Positions 26,738-33,704 of a stretch of 48,375 nt of DNA are shown here, one piece after another (position 1 is the stretch's first letter; every line of letters begins with the position of its first letter). The stretch covers positions 1 through 48,375 of the forward strand of contig JACPGE010000088.1 in assembly GCA_016182605.1 (NCBI GenBank), written 5' to 3'. The notes under the pieces are model-generated. The model ran no database searches. It had not been told where the DNA came from and worked only from the letters and a program-made list of their open reading frames with translations. This DNA is from Candidatus Hydrogenedentota bacterium (lineage in GTDB: Bacteria; Hydrogenedentota; Hydrogenedentia; Hydrogenedentales; JAEUWI01). The position numbers and the translations under genes were made by a program.

Positions 26738-26907
26738 CAGCCCGTTGCAAAACTCGAACGCGGGCTGCGAACGGCCCTCTTGTCCGAACTCTGCGTTGCG
26801 AGACCTTGAAAATAGCCGTATTTCCGGCGGTCTCACGCCTTGATTTCGGCCAAGATTGCTCGTTCTCGCCGTCGCGCCGTCGCGCGACTTTTGCAACGGG
26901 CTGCTAG
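26734..26907. mobile_element. 174-bp MITE-like element with perfect 19-bp terminal inverted repeats
   Basis: The left end, CTAGCAGCCCGTTGCAAAA (26734-26752), is the exact reverse complement of the right end, TTTTGCAACGGGCTGCTAG (26889-26907). The 136 bases inside hold no plausible gene and have a further weak inverted repeat (GAGACC and GGTCTC). CTAG forms each extreme end, which might be a target duplication. The left end overlaps the stop codon of the upstream gene. The size and structure fit a miniature inverted-repeat element mobilised in trans. Confidence 0.75.
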
Positions 26908-26981
26908 CGTGCGTCCGGCCTGTGCGCTCCGGACTTCCGGCAACTGGCCGTAGGGCATAGACCAGGTCTGAGTGAAGCATC

Positions 26982-27599
26982 ATGGGATTTGTTCTCGATC
27001 TCCATCTCCACACCCAGCGCCACTCGCGGTGCAGCCGCATCAACGAGTTGCGGCTCATCGACCGTGCCATCCAACGCGGACTGGACGGGCTCGTCATCAC
27101 CGAGCACCATTATCAGTGGCCCCAGGCCGAACTGGACGAACTGCTCGCTCAGGCGAACGCCCCCGGTTTTGTCCTGCTGTCGGCCTTTGAGTACAGCTCT
27201 TCCAAAGGCGATATCCTCGTCTATGGTTTGCAACCCGAAGCCACGAAAGAGTTTGTGCCCGGCGGTGAACCCGAGAAAATGCTCGCCAAAGCCCGGGCCA
27301 TGGGGGCGGTCTGCATCGCGGCCCACCCCACCCGGGCGGAAATCTCCTTCGACGAGCGCATCCTGAAAATGCCCTTCGACGCCCTCGAAATCGAGAGTGT
27401 CAACCTGCAACCCCACGAACAGCGTTTGGCCAAGAAGCTCGCCGAAAGCCTTAAAATACCGCCCACCGGTTCCAGCGACGCCCATCGCATCGAAGATGTG
27501 GGCGCCTATGCCACGGAATTTCAGGGCCCCGTCCTCTCCATGGCCGACTTGCAAGCGGCCTTGCGGCATGGTACATTTCGGCCAGCAGGGAAACGATAA
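26982..27599 (+). CDS. PHP-domain metal-dependent phosphoesterase
   Basis: This 205-aa protein has the metal-binding PHP motifs in order: DLHLHTQRHSRCS (HxH), VITEHHYQW, AAHPTRAEISFD and GSSDAHRIEDVG. This arrangement matches the PHP family that includes small nucleotide or phosphate phosphoesterases and the PHP domain of DNA polymerase III. A stand-alone enzyme this size is typical of uncharacterised members. It is followed after 3 bases by the first signal peptidase gene, so it heads an apparent operon with both signal peptidases and the LpxH-like gene. Confidence 0.85.
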   Translation: MGFVLDLHLHTQRHSRCSRINELRLIDRAIQRGLDGLVITEHHYQWPQAELDELLAQANAPGFVLLSAFEYSSSKGDILVYGLQPEATKEFVPGGEPEKMLAKARAMGAVCIAAHPTRAEISFDERILKMPFDALEIESVNLQPHEQRLAKKLAESLKIPPTGSSDAHRIEDVGAYATEFQGPVLSMADLQAALRHGTFRPAGKR

Positions 27600-27602
27600 C
27601 GC

Positions 27603-28277
27603 ATGGATGAGACACTACCGGAGGAGACGGTCCCGGCCCAGCCGCAACGGGAGCCAGAATCGCCACGCCAGGAGTTTAAACGGGAAGCTTGGGAACTGGT
27701 GAAGCTCGTTGCGCTCTTCTTGGCTGTTTTCTGGTTTCTTATCACTTTTGTCGTCGAGGGCTATGTCGTTCAAGGCCCCTCCATGTACCCCACACTGGAA
27801 GACCACGAACGCATCTTGGTTTTCAAGCTCGGGCACAGACTCAGTCAAATTCCCATTTTCAGCGCGATCGAGCCCATCCGGGAATCCGATATCGTGGTCT
27901 TTGACAGCCGGGACGAATTCGACAAGCGCTATATCAAGCGTGTGATCGCCGTTGGCCCCGACCGCGCCCCCGGCAACTTGGTCCAGGCCCATTCCGTGGA
28001 TGAGGCGCCCGCGCCGGGCGATGTCCAGGTCGAGTTTAGCCGGGGACAGGTTTGGGTGGACAACCATCTCCTGGAAGAGGGCTACCTCGAAGAGGTGGAA
28101 CGCCGTACCAGCGATTCCCACCCGCCCCTCTATCTCCACGCCGGCGAATATTACGTACTGGGAGACAACCGGCGCGTCAGCAAGGACAGCCGTGCCTTCC
28201 ATGCCGTCGACGACAGCCAGATCATCGGCCGTGCCGTGTTGCGCTTCTGGCCCCTCAGCCGCTTCGGATTCCTATAG
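27603..28277 (+). CDS. lepB: Signal peptidase I (first of two tandem copies)
   Basis: This 224-aa protein has one N-terminal transmembrane segment (LVALFLAVFWFLITFVVEGY) and then the S26 protease domain. The catalytic serine is in VQGPSMYPTL, the catalytic lysine in KRYIKRVIAVG, and box E is GDNRRVSKDSR. It cleaves signal peptides from secreted proteins at the inner membrane. It lies 3 bases after the PHP gene and 35 bases before a second, diverged copy. Both copies keep all catalytic residues. Confidence 0.93.
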   Translation: MDETLPEETVPAQPQREPESPRQEFKREAWELVKLVALFLAVFWFLITFVVEGYVVQGPSMYPTLEDHERILVFKLGHRLSQIPIFSAIEPIRESDIVVFDSRDEFDKRYIKRVIAVGPDRAPGNLVQAHSVDEAPAPGDVQVEFSRGQVWVDNHLLEEGYLEEVERRTSDSHPPLYLHAGEYYVLGDNRRVSKDSRAFHAVDDSQIIGRAVLRFWPLSRFGFL

Positions 28278-28312
28278 GTTCTGTCCAATACCGCTTCAAG
28301 AAGAAACCCGCC

Positions 28313-28957
28313 GTGACCACCGAATCTGACAAAATGCCCGTCTACGATCCGCAATCGGGATTGAAGTCGCTCCAGCATGAAGCCCGTATCTTCTTGCGCT
28401 GGGTGGTTGCCATACTCCTGTGCGTACTCGTGCTCCGCATCGTCGCGCTCGATGTCCGGCCCGTCCAGGGGCCTTCCATGGAGCCCAACCTCGAAGACGG
28501 CGACCGCGTCCTGATCTGGAAACTGCCCTATGTCCTCTCGAAATTGCCGTTCCTCGGCGGCTTGCGGGATTTCCAGCACGGGGATATCGTCGTCTTCAAA
28601 GACCAGGAAGACAGCGGAAAACGCTACGTGAAACGCGTTGTCGCTCAGGGCAAGCCCGAACCGGCGAACGGCGCCGTTCAGGCTTCCACCAATGCCCCGG
28701 CAGGTGTTTCCGTGCTGGTGGACGAGGGCCGGGTCTATATCGACAACCACCTCCTCGAAGAGCCCTATGTCTCCCAGGTCCATCGGGCTGCGCCAGAACA
28801 TTACGAGTCCGTCTTGCAGCCGAAGCAGCTCTACGTCATGGGAGACAATCGCGCAGTCAGCAAAGACTCCCGGCGTATGGGGCCCATCCCCGCCTCGCGC
28901 ATCGAAGGCCGCGTCATCTTCCGCATCTGGCCCCTGAAAAAATGGGGGGCCCTGTGA
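28313..28957 (+). CDS. lepB: Signal peptidase I (second tandem copy)
   Basis: This protein of about 214 aa has the same layout as the preceding gene: a transmembrane segment (LRWVVAILLCVLVLRIVAL), the catalytic serine in VQGPSMEPNLEDGDRV, the lysine in KRYVKRVVAQG and box E MGDNRAVSKDSRRMG. GTG 28313 is preferred, with AAGAAG upstream; ATG 28334 is possible. The stop overlaps the GTG start of the LpxH-like gene. The copies have diverged most around the central insertion (ANGAVQASTNAPAGVSV here), which may alter substrate choice (inference). Confidence 0.9.
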   Translation: MTTESDKMPVYDPQSGLKSLQHEARIFLRWVVAILLCVLVLRIVALDVRPVQGPSMEPNLEDGDRVLIWKLPYVLSKLPFLGGLRDFQHGDIVVFKDQEDSGKRYVKRVVAQGKPEPANGAVQASTNAPAGVSVLVDEGRVYIDNHLLEEPYVSQVHRAAPEHYESVLQPKQLYVMGDNRAVSKDSRRMGPIPASRIEGRVIFRIWPLKKWGAL

Positions 28958-29703
28958 AGAAGACCCTGATCTTTTCCGACGTGCACCTCAAAGTCAGCCC
29001 GCAAGACAAACCCAGACACCAGGAATTCGTCGCCTTCCTCCAGCAGTTCAGCCCGGAAGAGTACGATCGCATCATCTGCCTCGGCGACCTCTTCGATTTC
29101 TGGTTCGAATACAAGCACGTCATCTTCTCCGGTTACTTCGAAGTCCTCCGGACCTTCGCCGATCTGCGGGACAAGGGCATCGAACTCCACCTCATCTGCG
29201 GCAACCACGATTTCTGGGGCGGGCGCTTTCTCCACGACGACCTCCAATTCCACATCCACCACGGCATCGCCGAGATCCCCTTCGGTGCGCTCCGCGGACA
29301 TCTGGTCCACGGCGACGGCATCAATCCCGCCGACTGGCGCTACCGCGGGTACAAGCGCGTTGCACGCCACCCCTTCGTCGTCGGCGCCTTCCGGCTCCTC
29401 CACCCCGACTGGGCCATGAAACTCGCCCAGGGCGTCAGCCATGGCAGCCGCACCTTTCTCGGCCACGACGACCCCGCGAACGGCCCCGAAGCCCGCTCCC
29501 TCAGCGCTTACGCCCAGGCCGTCCTCGCGCAGGGCCAGGCAGACGTCGTCATGTGCGGGCACGCGCACGCCCCTGTCCGCCAGGAATATCCCACCCCCGG
29601 CGGCGCTGGCCTCTACATCAACACCGGAGACTGGCTCGGCCACCGCTCCCACGTGGTATGGGATGGCGCCGGCTTCGAACTGGTGATCACACACTCGTCT
29701 TGA
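28954..29703 (+). CDS. UDP-2,3-diacylglucosamine pyrophosphatase-like (LpxH family) metallophosphoesterase
   Basis: This protein of about 249 aa belongs to the calcineurin-like phosphoesterases, with all metal motifs: FSDVHLKVS (DxH), GDLFDFWFEY (GDxxD), CGNHDFWGG (GNHD), VHGDGI and CGHAHAP (GHxH). GDLFDFWFE and the size match LpxH, which cleaves the pyrophosphate bond of UDP-diacylglucosamine in lipid A synthesis on the cytoplasmic face of the inner membrane. GTG 28954 overlaps the previous stop (GTGA) behind a G-rich site; ATG 28942 is an alternative. Neighbouring WaaF and signal peptidase genes support an outer-membrane context. Confidence 0.83.
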   Translation: MKKTLIFSDVHLKVSPQDKPRHQEFVAFLQQFSPEEYDRIICLGDLFDFWFEYKHVIFSGYFEVLRTFADLRDKGIELHLICGNHDFWGGRFLHDDLQFHIHHGIAEIPFGALRGHLVHGDGINPADWRYRGYKRVARHPFVVGAFRLLHPDWAMKLAQGVSHGSRTFLGHDDPANGPEARSLSAYAQAVLAQGQADVVMCGHAHAPVRQEYPTPGGAGLYINTGDWLGHRSHVVWDGAGFELVITHSS

Positions 29704-29787
29704 TCACACGCTGGTTCTTGGCGCTTTACCCCGAAAGCTGTTACCATAAGGGCGGTAGAACCCAAAATGAACATGGAGATCCAGGCC

Positions 29788-30006
29788 ATGCCCCTCTTTC
29801 GCTATGAATGCGCCGATTGCCACCAAGATATGGAAATCCTCGTCCGCGGCCAGGAAACCCCGGTCTGCACCGCCTGCGGCTCCACCCACTTGCAGAAACA
29901 ATTGAGCCACATTGCCCCGATGACGCAAAGCGCCCCCGATTTCGCGGGCTGTGGCGCCGCCTCCTGCTGCCAGATGCAGGGCGGGGGCTGCGCGGGTATG
30001 AACTGA
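29788..30006 (+). CDS. FmdB-family zinc-ribbon protein
   Basis: This protein of about 72 aa opens with MPLFRYECADCHQDMEILV, the typical FmdB start. CADC and CTAC form a two-Cys-pair zinc ribbon, and the C-terminal tail is Cys- and Gly-rich (GCGAASCCQMQGGGC). FmdB was named as a putative regulator in methylotrophs, but the family is broad and its function unclear. ATG 29788 is favoured because GGAG lies 9 bases upstream; the in-frame ATG at 29767 would add seven residues before the conserved start. Confidence 0.85.
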   Translation: MPLFRYECADCHQDMEILVRGQETPVCTACGSTHLQKQLSHIAPMTQSAPDFAGCGAASCCQMQGGGCAGMN

Positions 30007-30064
30007 GTCCCCAATTCCAGGCCCGCGGCCGCCACGGGACGAAGGGAGTGCACCCCTCAGCGTC

Positions 30065-30436
30065 ATGGACAATCCATCCGACATGCCCAAAGCACACAGG
30101 ACCCTCGCGCAACATGTTGCGCGGGGCCTGCAGGAACTGCATCAATGGCGCCCCACGAGTTTTTACCTGCTCCTCGCCACGCCGCTCGTGTTGTTGCTCG
30201 GTGCGCAACTGGGCCGGCTGCGGGACAACCCCGGGCAGTTCGCCTTCGTGCTTTCGCTCCTCTTCGTCTTCTTCGCCATCGTCGTGCTGCGCGCACTGAT
30301 GGACCTGCTGGAAATCATGCGCAAGCGCCTGCGCGAAGAGCGCGACTCCTTTCAACAGACCCTTGGCGATCAGGGCTTCGTCAATGCCCTCCGAAGCCGC
30401 CAGCAGAACGGCGCGCACACACCGAAAGATGAATAA
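30065..30436 (+). CDS. Small membrane protein of unknown function
   Basis: This 123-aa protein is not recognised. It has two hydrophobic segments (TSFYLLLATPLVLLLGAQLG and FAFVLSLLFVFFAIVVLRAL) and a charged C-terminal helix (MRKRLREERDSFQQTLGD). No clear ribosome site precedes ATG 30065. Its end overlaps the start of the heptosyltransferase gene by eight bases, so coupling is likely. Confidence 0.65.
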   Translation: MDNPSDMPKAHRTLAQHVARGLQELHQWRPTSFYLLLATPLVLLLGAQLGRLRDNPGQFAFVLSLLFVFFAIVVLRALMDLLEIMRKRLREERDSFQQTLGDQGFVNALRSRQQNGAHTPKDE

Positions 30437-31496
30437 ATCCATCAACTCGCCAGGCCGCAATCACTTCATGACCGAGAACGTCCGCCATATACTCGTGCTT
30501 GCCCCGAACTGGCTCGGGGACGCCGCCATGTGCACCCCCGCGCTCCGTGCACTCCACGATCGCTTCCCCGAAAGCGCCATCACCGTGGCCGGCCGCGCCG
30601 CCGTCTGTCAGCTCCTGGAAGGCCTGCCCAGTGTCGCCAAGGTGATCCCCATTCCCGCCAAGTCCGGCCCGCGTGAACTGGCGAGGATCGGCCGCACGCT
30701 CGCACCGCACGCCCGCGATCTCTGCATTGTTTTCCCCCATTCCTTCCGCGCCGCGCTCCTCGCGCGCTTTACCGGCTCCCGGCAGCGCCTCGCCTACGAA
30801 CGCGGCAACCGCGGCATCCTCCTTACCGACACCGTCGCACCCCACAGGGAAAACCGGCGTATCACCCCCATCTTCATGGCCCGGGAATACCTGGAGCTGT
30901 TGGCGCCCCTGAATTGCTACAACGACTTTAAGGGGCTCGAATTGCACGCGCCGCCCGAAGATCTTGCCGCCGTGCGCGCACAACTCACGCCGGGCCGTCC
31001 CACCGTGGGCTTCGCACCCGGGGCCGCCTTCGGTCCGAGCAAGCGCTGGCCCGCGGAACGCTTCGCCGCCGTCGCCAATGAACTCGCCCAGCGCACACGC
31101 GCCCAATTCCTCCTGCTCACCGGCCCGGGCGAAGAAGACACGCGCAACGCCTTCCTGAAGGCGCTCACCGTGCCCGTCATCGAGCCCCAAGCCTCGCGGC
31201 CCACAGTGGCCCGCCTGAAGGCCGCCATTGCCTGCGTTGACCTGCTCATCGGCAACGACAGCGGTCCCAGGCATATCGCCATCGCCTTCAAGAAACCCGT
31301 GATCTGCATCATGGGCCCCACCTCGCCCAGTTACACCGAAAACCCCCAGGAACGCGGCGAGGTGCTCCGCATCGATGTGGACTGCGGGCCCTGCCAAAAA
31401 TCCCATTGCGTTACCGGCGACCACCGGTGCATGATGGGGGTGCCCGTCGAACGCGCGGTGACAGCCGCCTTGAACTGCCTGAAGCTCTCAAGGTAA
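30429..31496 (+). CDS. waaF: Lipopolysaccharide heptosyltransferase II-like glycosyltransferase (family 9)
   Basis: This 355-aa protein starts with the family-9 motif ILVLAPNWLGDAAMCTPALRAL, contains GPSKRWPAERFAAVA and ends its nucleotide-sugar domain with NDSGPRHIAIAFKKPVICIMGPTSP. These match WaaF, which adds the second heptose to the lipopolysaccharide inner core. A four-cysteine cluster (CGPCQKSHC and C in HRCMMG) is a known feature near the C-terminus of many such enzymes. ATG 30429 is chosen (overlapping the preceding gene); ATG 30468 would begin closer to the domain. The acceptor sugar in this organism is unknown. Confidence 0.87.
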   Translation: MNKSINSPGRNHFMTENVRHILVLAPNWLGDAAMCTPALRALHDRFPESAITVAGRAAVCQLLEGLPSVAKVIPIPAKSGPRELARIGRTLAPHARDLCIVFPHSFRAALLARFTGSRQRLAYERGNRGILLTDTVAPHRENRRITPIFMAREYLELLAPLNCYNDFKGLELHAPPEDLAAVRAQLTPGRPTVGFAPGAAFGPSKRWPAERFAAVANELAQRTRAQFLLLTGPGEEDTRNAFLKALTVPVIEPQASRPTVARLKAAIACVDLLIGNDSGPRHIAIAFKKPVICIMGPTSPSYTENPQERGEVLRIDVDCGPCQKSHCVTGDHRCMMGVPVERAVTAALNCLKLSR

Positions 31497-31539
31497 CGTA
31501 CGCGAACCAATTTCTGACCCCTACCAGGGAGATCGCATC

Positions 31540-32019
31540 GTGGCGTTAGAACGCAGAAAACTCGCGCGCCGGCACGCGGACCGCGAAATCTTGAATGAAC
31601 TGACCAAGCTCCGCAAGGAATCCGGCAGCGACTCCCAGAAAGAACTGCGCCAGCTCCGCAGACGGGCCATCCGCCACCATTGCGAAGCGCGCATCGCCCT
31701 CCGCCTGAACTACCAGATGGGCCGGGCCGACGAGTGGCAGGTTGCCAACCATCCCATTCAGGCGCGCATCCTCGATCTCAGCCCGGAAGGCTGCCAGATC
31801 TTCGCCGCGCAGCCCCTAGACATCGGCAGCGAACTCAGCCTCCAGCTCAATGTGGCGCAGCAGCCGCCCATGCAGGCCATCGGCATTGTCCGGTGGATGA
31901 AAGGCGTCCCCAACAAACGCGGCTTCGCGTGCGGCGTGGAATTCATGGCCGTGAAGGACGACGCACAAAAGCGCATTCAGCATTTCCTCAAAGATCTCGA
32001 CGACAACATCGGCCTGTAG
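31540..32019 (+). CDS. PilZ-domain protein
   Basis: This 159-aa protein starts at GTG 31540 behind GGGAG. A charged helical N-terminus (residues 1-45) precedes a PilZ domain. RRRAIRHHCEARIAL provides the Arg-rich c-di-GMP-binding loop and ARILDLSPEGCQIFA the (D/N)xSxxG motif. The C-terminal beta-strands include GIVRWMKG and GVEFMAV. PilZ domains bind cyclic di-GMP and control motility, polysaccharide or other outputs. A 94-aa unknown gene follows after 9 bases and may be its partner. Confidence 0.85.
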   Translation: MALERRKLARRHADREILNELTKLRKESGSDSQKELRQLRRRAIRHHCEARIALRLNYQMGRADEWQVANHPIQARILDLSPEGCQIFAAQPLDIGSELSLQLNVAQQPPMQAIGIVRWMKGVPNKRGFACGVEFMAVKDDAQKRIQHFLKDLDDNIGL

Positions 32020-32028
32020 GATTCGCGC

Positions 32029-32313
32029 GTGAGCACTCTCAAAACCTACTATGTCATCACCATGTGGTCCGGCGGCAAGGCCGCGAAGAAATGGGTCGCG
32101 GACTTGGAGCCCGAACTGCTCCCCCACGGCAATGGCATCGCCTTCATCAACATACAGACCAAACTTCAGGTGCGCATGATCGGCAGCATCTCCATCGAAA
32201 CCTACGAGTCCGGCCGCGAGGCCATGGAAGCCATCGGCAACGCCGGGGACGACACGCCCCTCGAAAAACCAACGGCCAAACCCAAGCCCTCGGGGAACGA
32301 CCGCTTGTTCTGA
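32029..32313 (+). CDS. Unrecognised 94-aa protein downstream of the PilZ gene
   Basis: I do not recognise this protein. It starts at GTG 32029 with AGGA upstream, 9 bases after the PilZ stop. The N-terminal 65 residues look like a compact alpha/beta domain (YYVITMWSGGKAAKKWVADL, IAFINIQTKLQVRMIG, SISIETY). The last 25 residues are Pro/Lys-rich and probably disordered. There is no signal peptide, membrane segment or cysteine. Confidence 0.65.
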   Translation: MSTLKTYYVITMWSGGKAAKKWVADLEPELLPHGNGIAFINIQTKLQVRMIGSISIETYESGREAMEAIGNAGDDTPLEKPTAKPKPSGNDRLF

Positions 32314-32431
32314 TCGCCTCTTTAGAAACGTTAGAACAACCTCATCCAAGTGCCTGAGTGGCAGTCGTTCACGGCATCAACTGCGTCAGGGTGTAGCGAT
32401 GGGCCGATCCAAAGTGCCCGGGAGAGCAACT

Positions 32432-33433
32432 GTGCAACATCGTACGTCTATCGCGCTGCTGTGCATTCTCGGGGCCGCCATCCCCACGGTGGCCGATGAA
32501 TCCTCCGGGCCCAAGTCGTGCCGTGCGAAACTCGTCTATTCGTGTGCCATCACCGACGTGCCAGAGGGGGCCGCCACCATCGATCTCTGGATGCCCGCGC
32601 CCTCGGATGCGCGGGGGCAAGTAGTCCACTCCGCAAAGGTCAATTACCCCGCGGGCGGCGCCATCGCAACTGAGCAAGTCTACAGTAACCGCATCTTCCA
32701 CGCGCGCTTCACAGCGCCCTTCGATCCCGAATCCTTGCGCGCCGAACTCGAATTCGAGATCGAGCGGACCGAAGTGGTGGTGCCCGAGGCCACTACGATG
32801 ACCGTAAGCGGCGCCGTGGCCGATACCGCCGCGCTTGCGCCTTACCTCGCGCCAAACCGTCTCATTCCCGTGGATGGGCGTATCGATGCGCTGGCGAAGG
32901 AACTCAATCTGGATTCATCGAATCCCATCAAGATAGCCCGATTCCTTTACGACCACCTCATCGACAGCATGGCCTACAATTGGAAGGCCGTGGGCGCAGG
33001 CAAGGGCGATGTGCTGTGGGCATGCGACAGTAAGACGGGCGACTGCACCGACTACAATTCCCTGTTTCTTGCCCTGTGCCGCAATCAGGGCATCCCCGCG
33101 GATCACGGCTTCGGTTTTCCCATCAAGGGAACGCAGAAGAGCGGGATCATTCCGTTCTACCATTGCTGGGCACAGTTCTACGTCGAAGGCGCGGGCTGGA
33201 TCCCCATCGATCCCTCGGAAGCGGACAAGCATCCCGAATTGAGAGACTACAACTTTGGCTCGCAAGACGCCCGCCTCATGAAGTTCAGCCATGGCCGGGA
33301 CATCGTCCTCGTTCCGCCGCAACAGGGCGAACCCATCAACTACTTCATTCACCCCTACGTCGAAGTGGATGGAAAGCCCTCCCAAGCGTTCAAACGCACG
33401 ATGACCTACGAGATTCTCGCAGAAACGAAGTAG
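32432..33433 (+). CDS. Secreted transglutaminase-like (papain-fold) protein
   Basis: This protein of about 333 aa has a signal peptide (SIALLCILGAAIPTVADE). The transglutaminase core carries the catalytic cysteine in KTGDCTDYNSLFLALCRNQG, the histidine in FYHCWAQFYV and the aspartate in GWIPIDPSEADKHP. Bacterial members are usually cysteine proteases or amidases rather than cross-linkers. GTG 32432 is preferred, since GGGAGAG lies just upstream and it begins right before the signal peptide. An in-frame ATG at 32399 would add eleven polar residues. It stands alone, 118 bases after the preceding gene. Confidence 0.86.
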   Translation: MQHRTSIALLCILGAAIPTVADESSGPKSCRAKLVYSCAITDVPEGAATIDLWMPAPSDARGQVVHSAKVNYPAGGAIATEQVYSNRIFHARFTAPFDPESLRAELEFEIERTEVVVPEATTMTVSGAVADTAALAPYLAPNRLIPVDGRIDALAKELNLDSSNPIKIARFLYDHLIDSMAYNWKAVGAGKGDVLWACDSKTGDCTDYNSLFLALCRNQGIPADHGFGFPIKGTQKSGIIPFYHCWAQFYVEGAGWIPIDPSEADKHPELRDYNFGSQDARLMKFSHGRDIVLVPPQQGEPINYFIHPYVEVDGKPSQAFKRTMTYEILAETK

Positions 33434-33493
33434 CTTCACGGGGCTTCGCCCTGAAAATGACCTGCGGTTTTACGGAATCGTGAAAGTTTGCCA

Positions 33494-33522
33494 TTGACAA
33501 CATCGCGATTATCTCCTAGACT
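33494..33522 (+). promoter_or_regulatory. Strong candidate sigma-70-type promoter for the matrixin-like gene
   Basis: A perfect -35 box TTGACA (33494-33499), a 17-base spacer and TAGACT (33517-33522, 4 of 6 to consensus) are well formed. Transcription would begin about 33529, giving a leader of about 176 bases before ATG 33705. It is the best promoter-like match I noticed in the window. Confidence 0.6.
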
Positions 33523-33704
33523 TTCCACAGGAAGACGTGGGCAGGAAGGGACGCAGGCCCCTTGTCTGGATCGGAAGTGCCTGTACCAAAATCAGCCTGG
33601 CTCCGTGCATGCCTGCCGCACCGGATCGGGCCCAATACATGCCAGCTCGCCCCAAAAGACGCACTGCGTCCCGCAGGCAAGCGGGCCGGGAAGGGATGTG
33701 GATC

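Noticed and set aside
25448-27100. 550-aa frame on the minus strand
   Set aside because: It covers two real plus-strand genes and the MITE-like element; low-complexity start and no family features.
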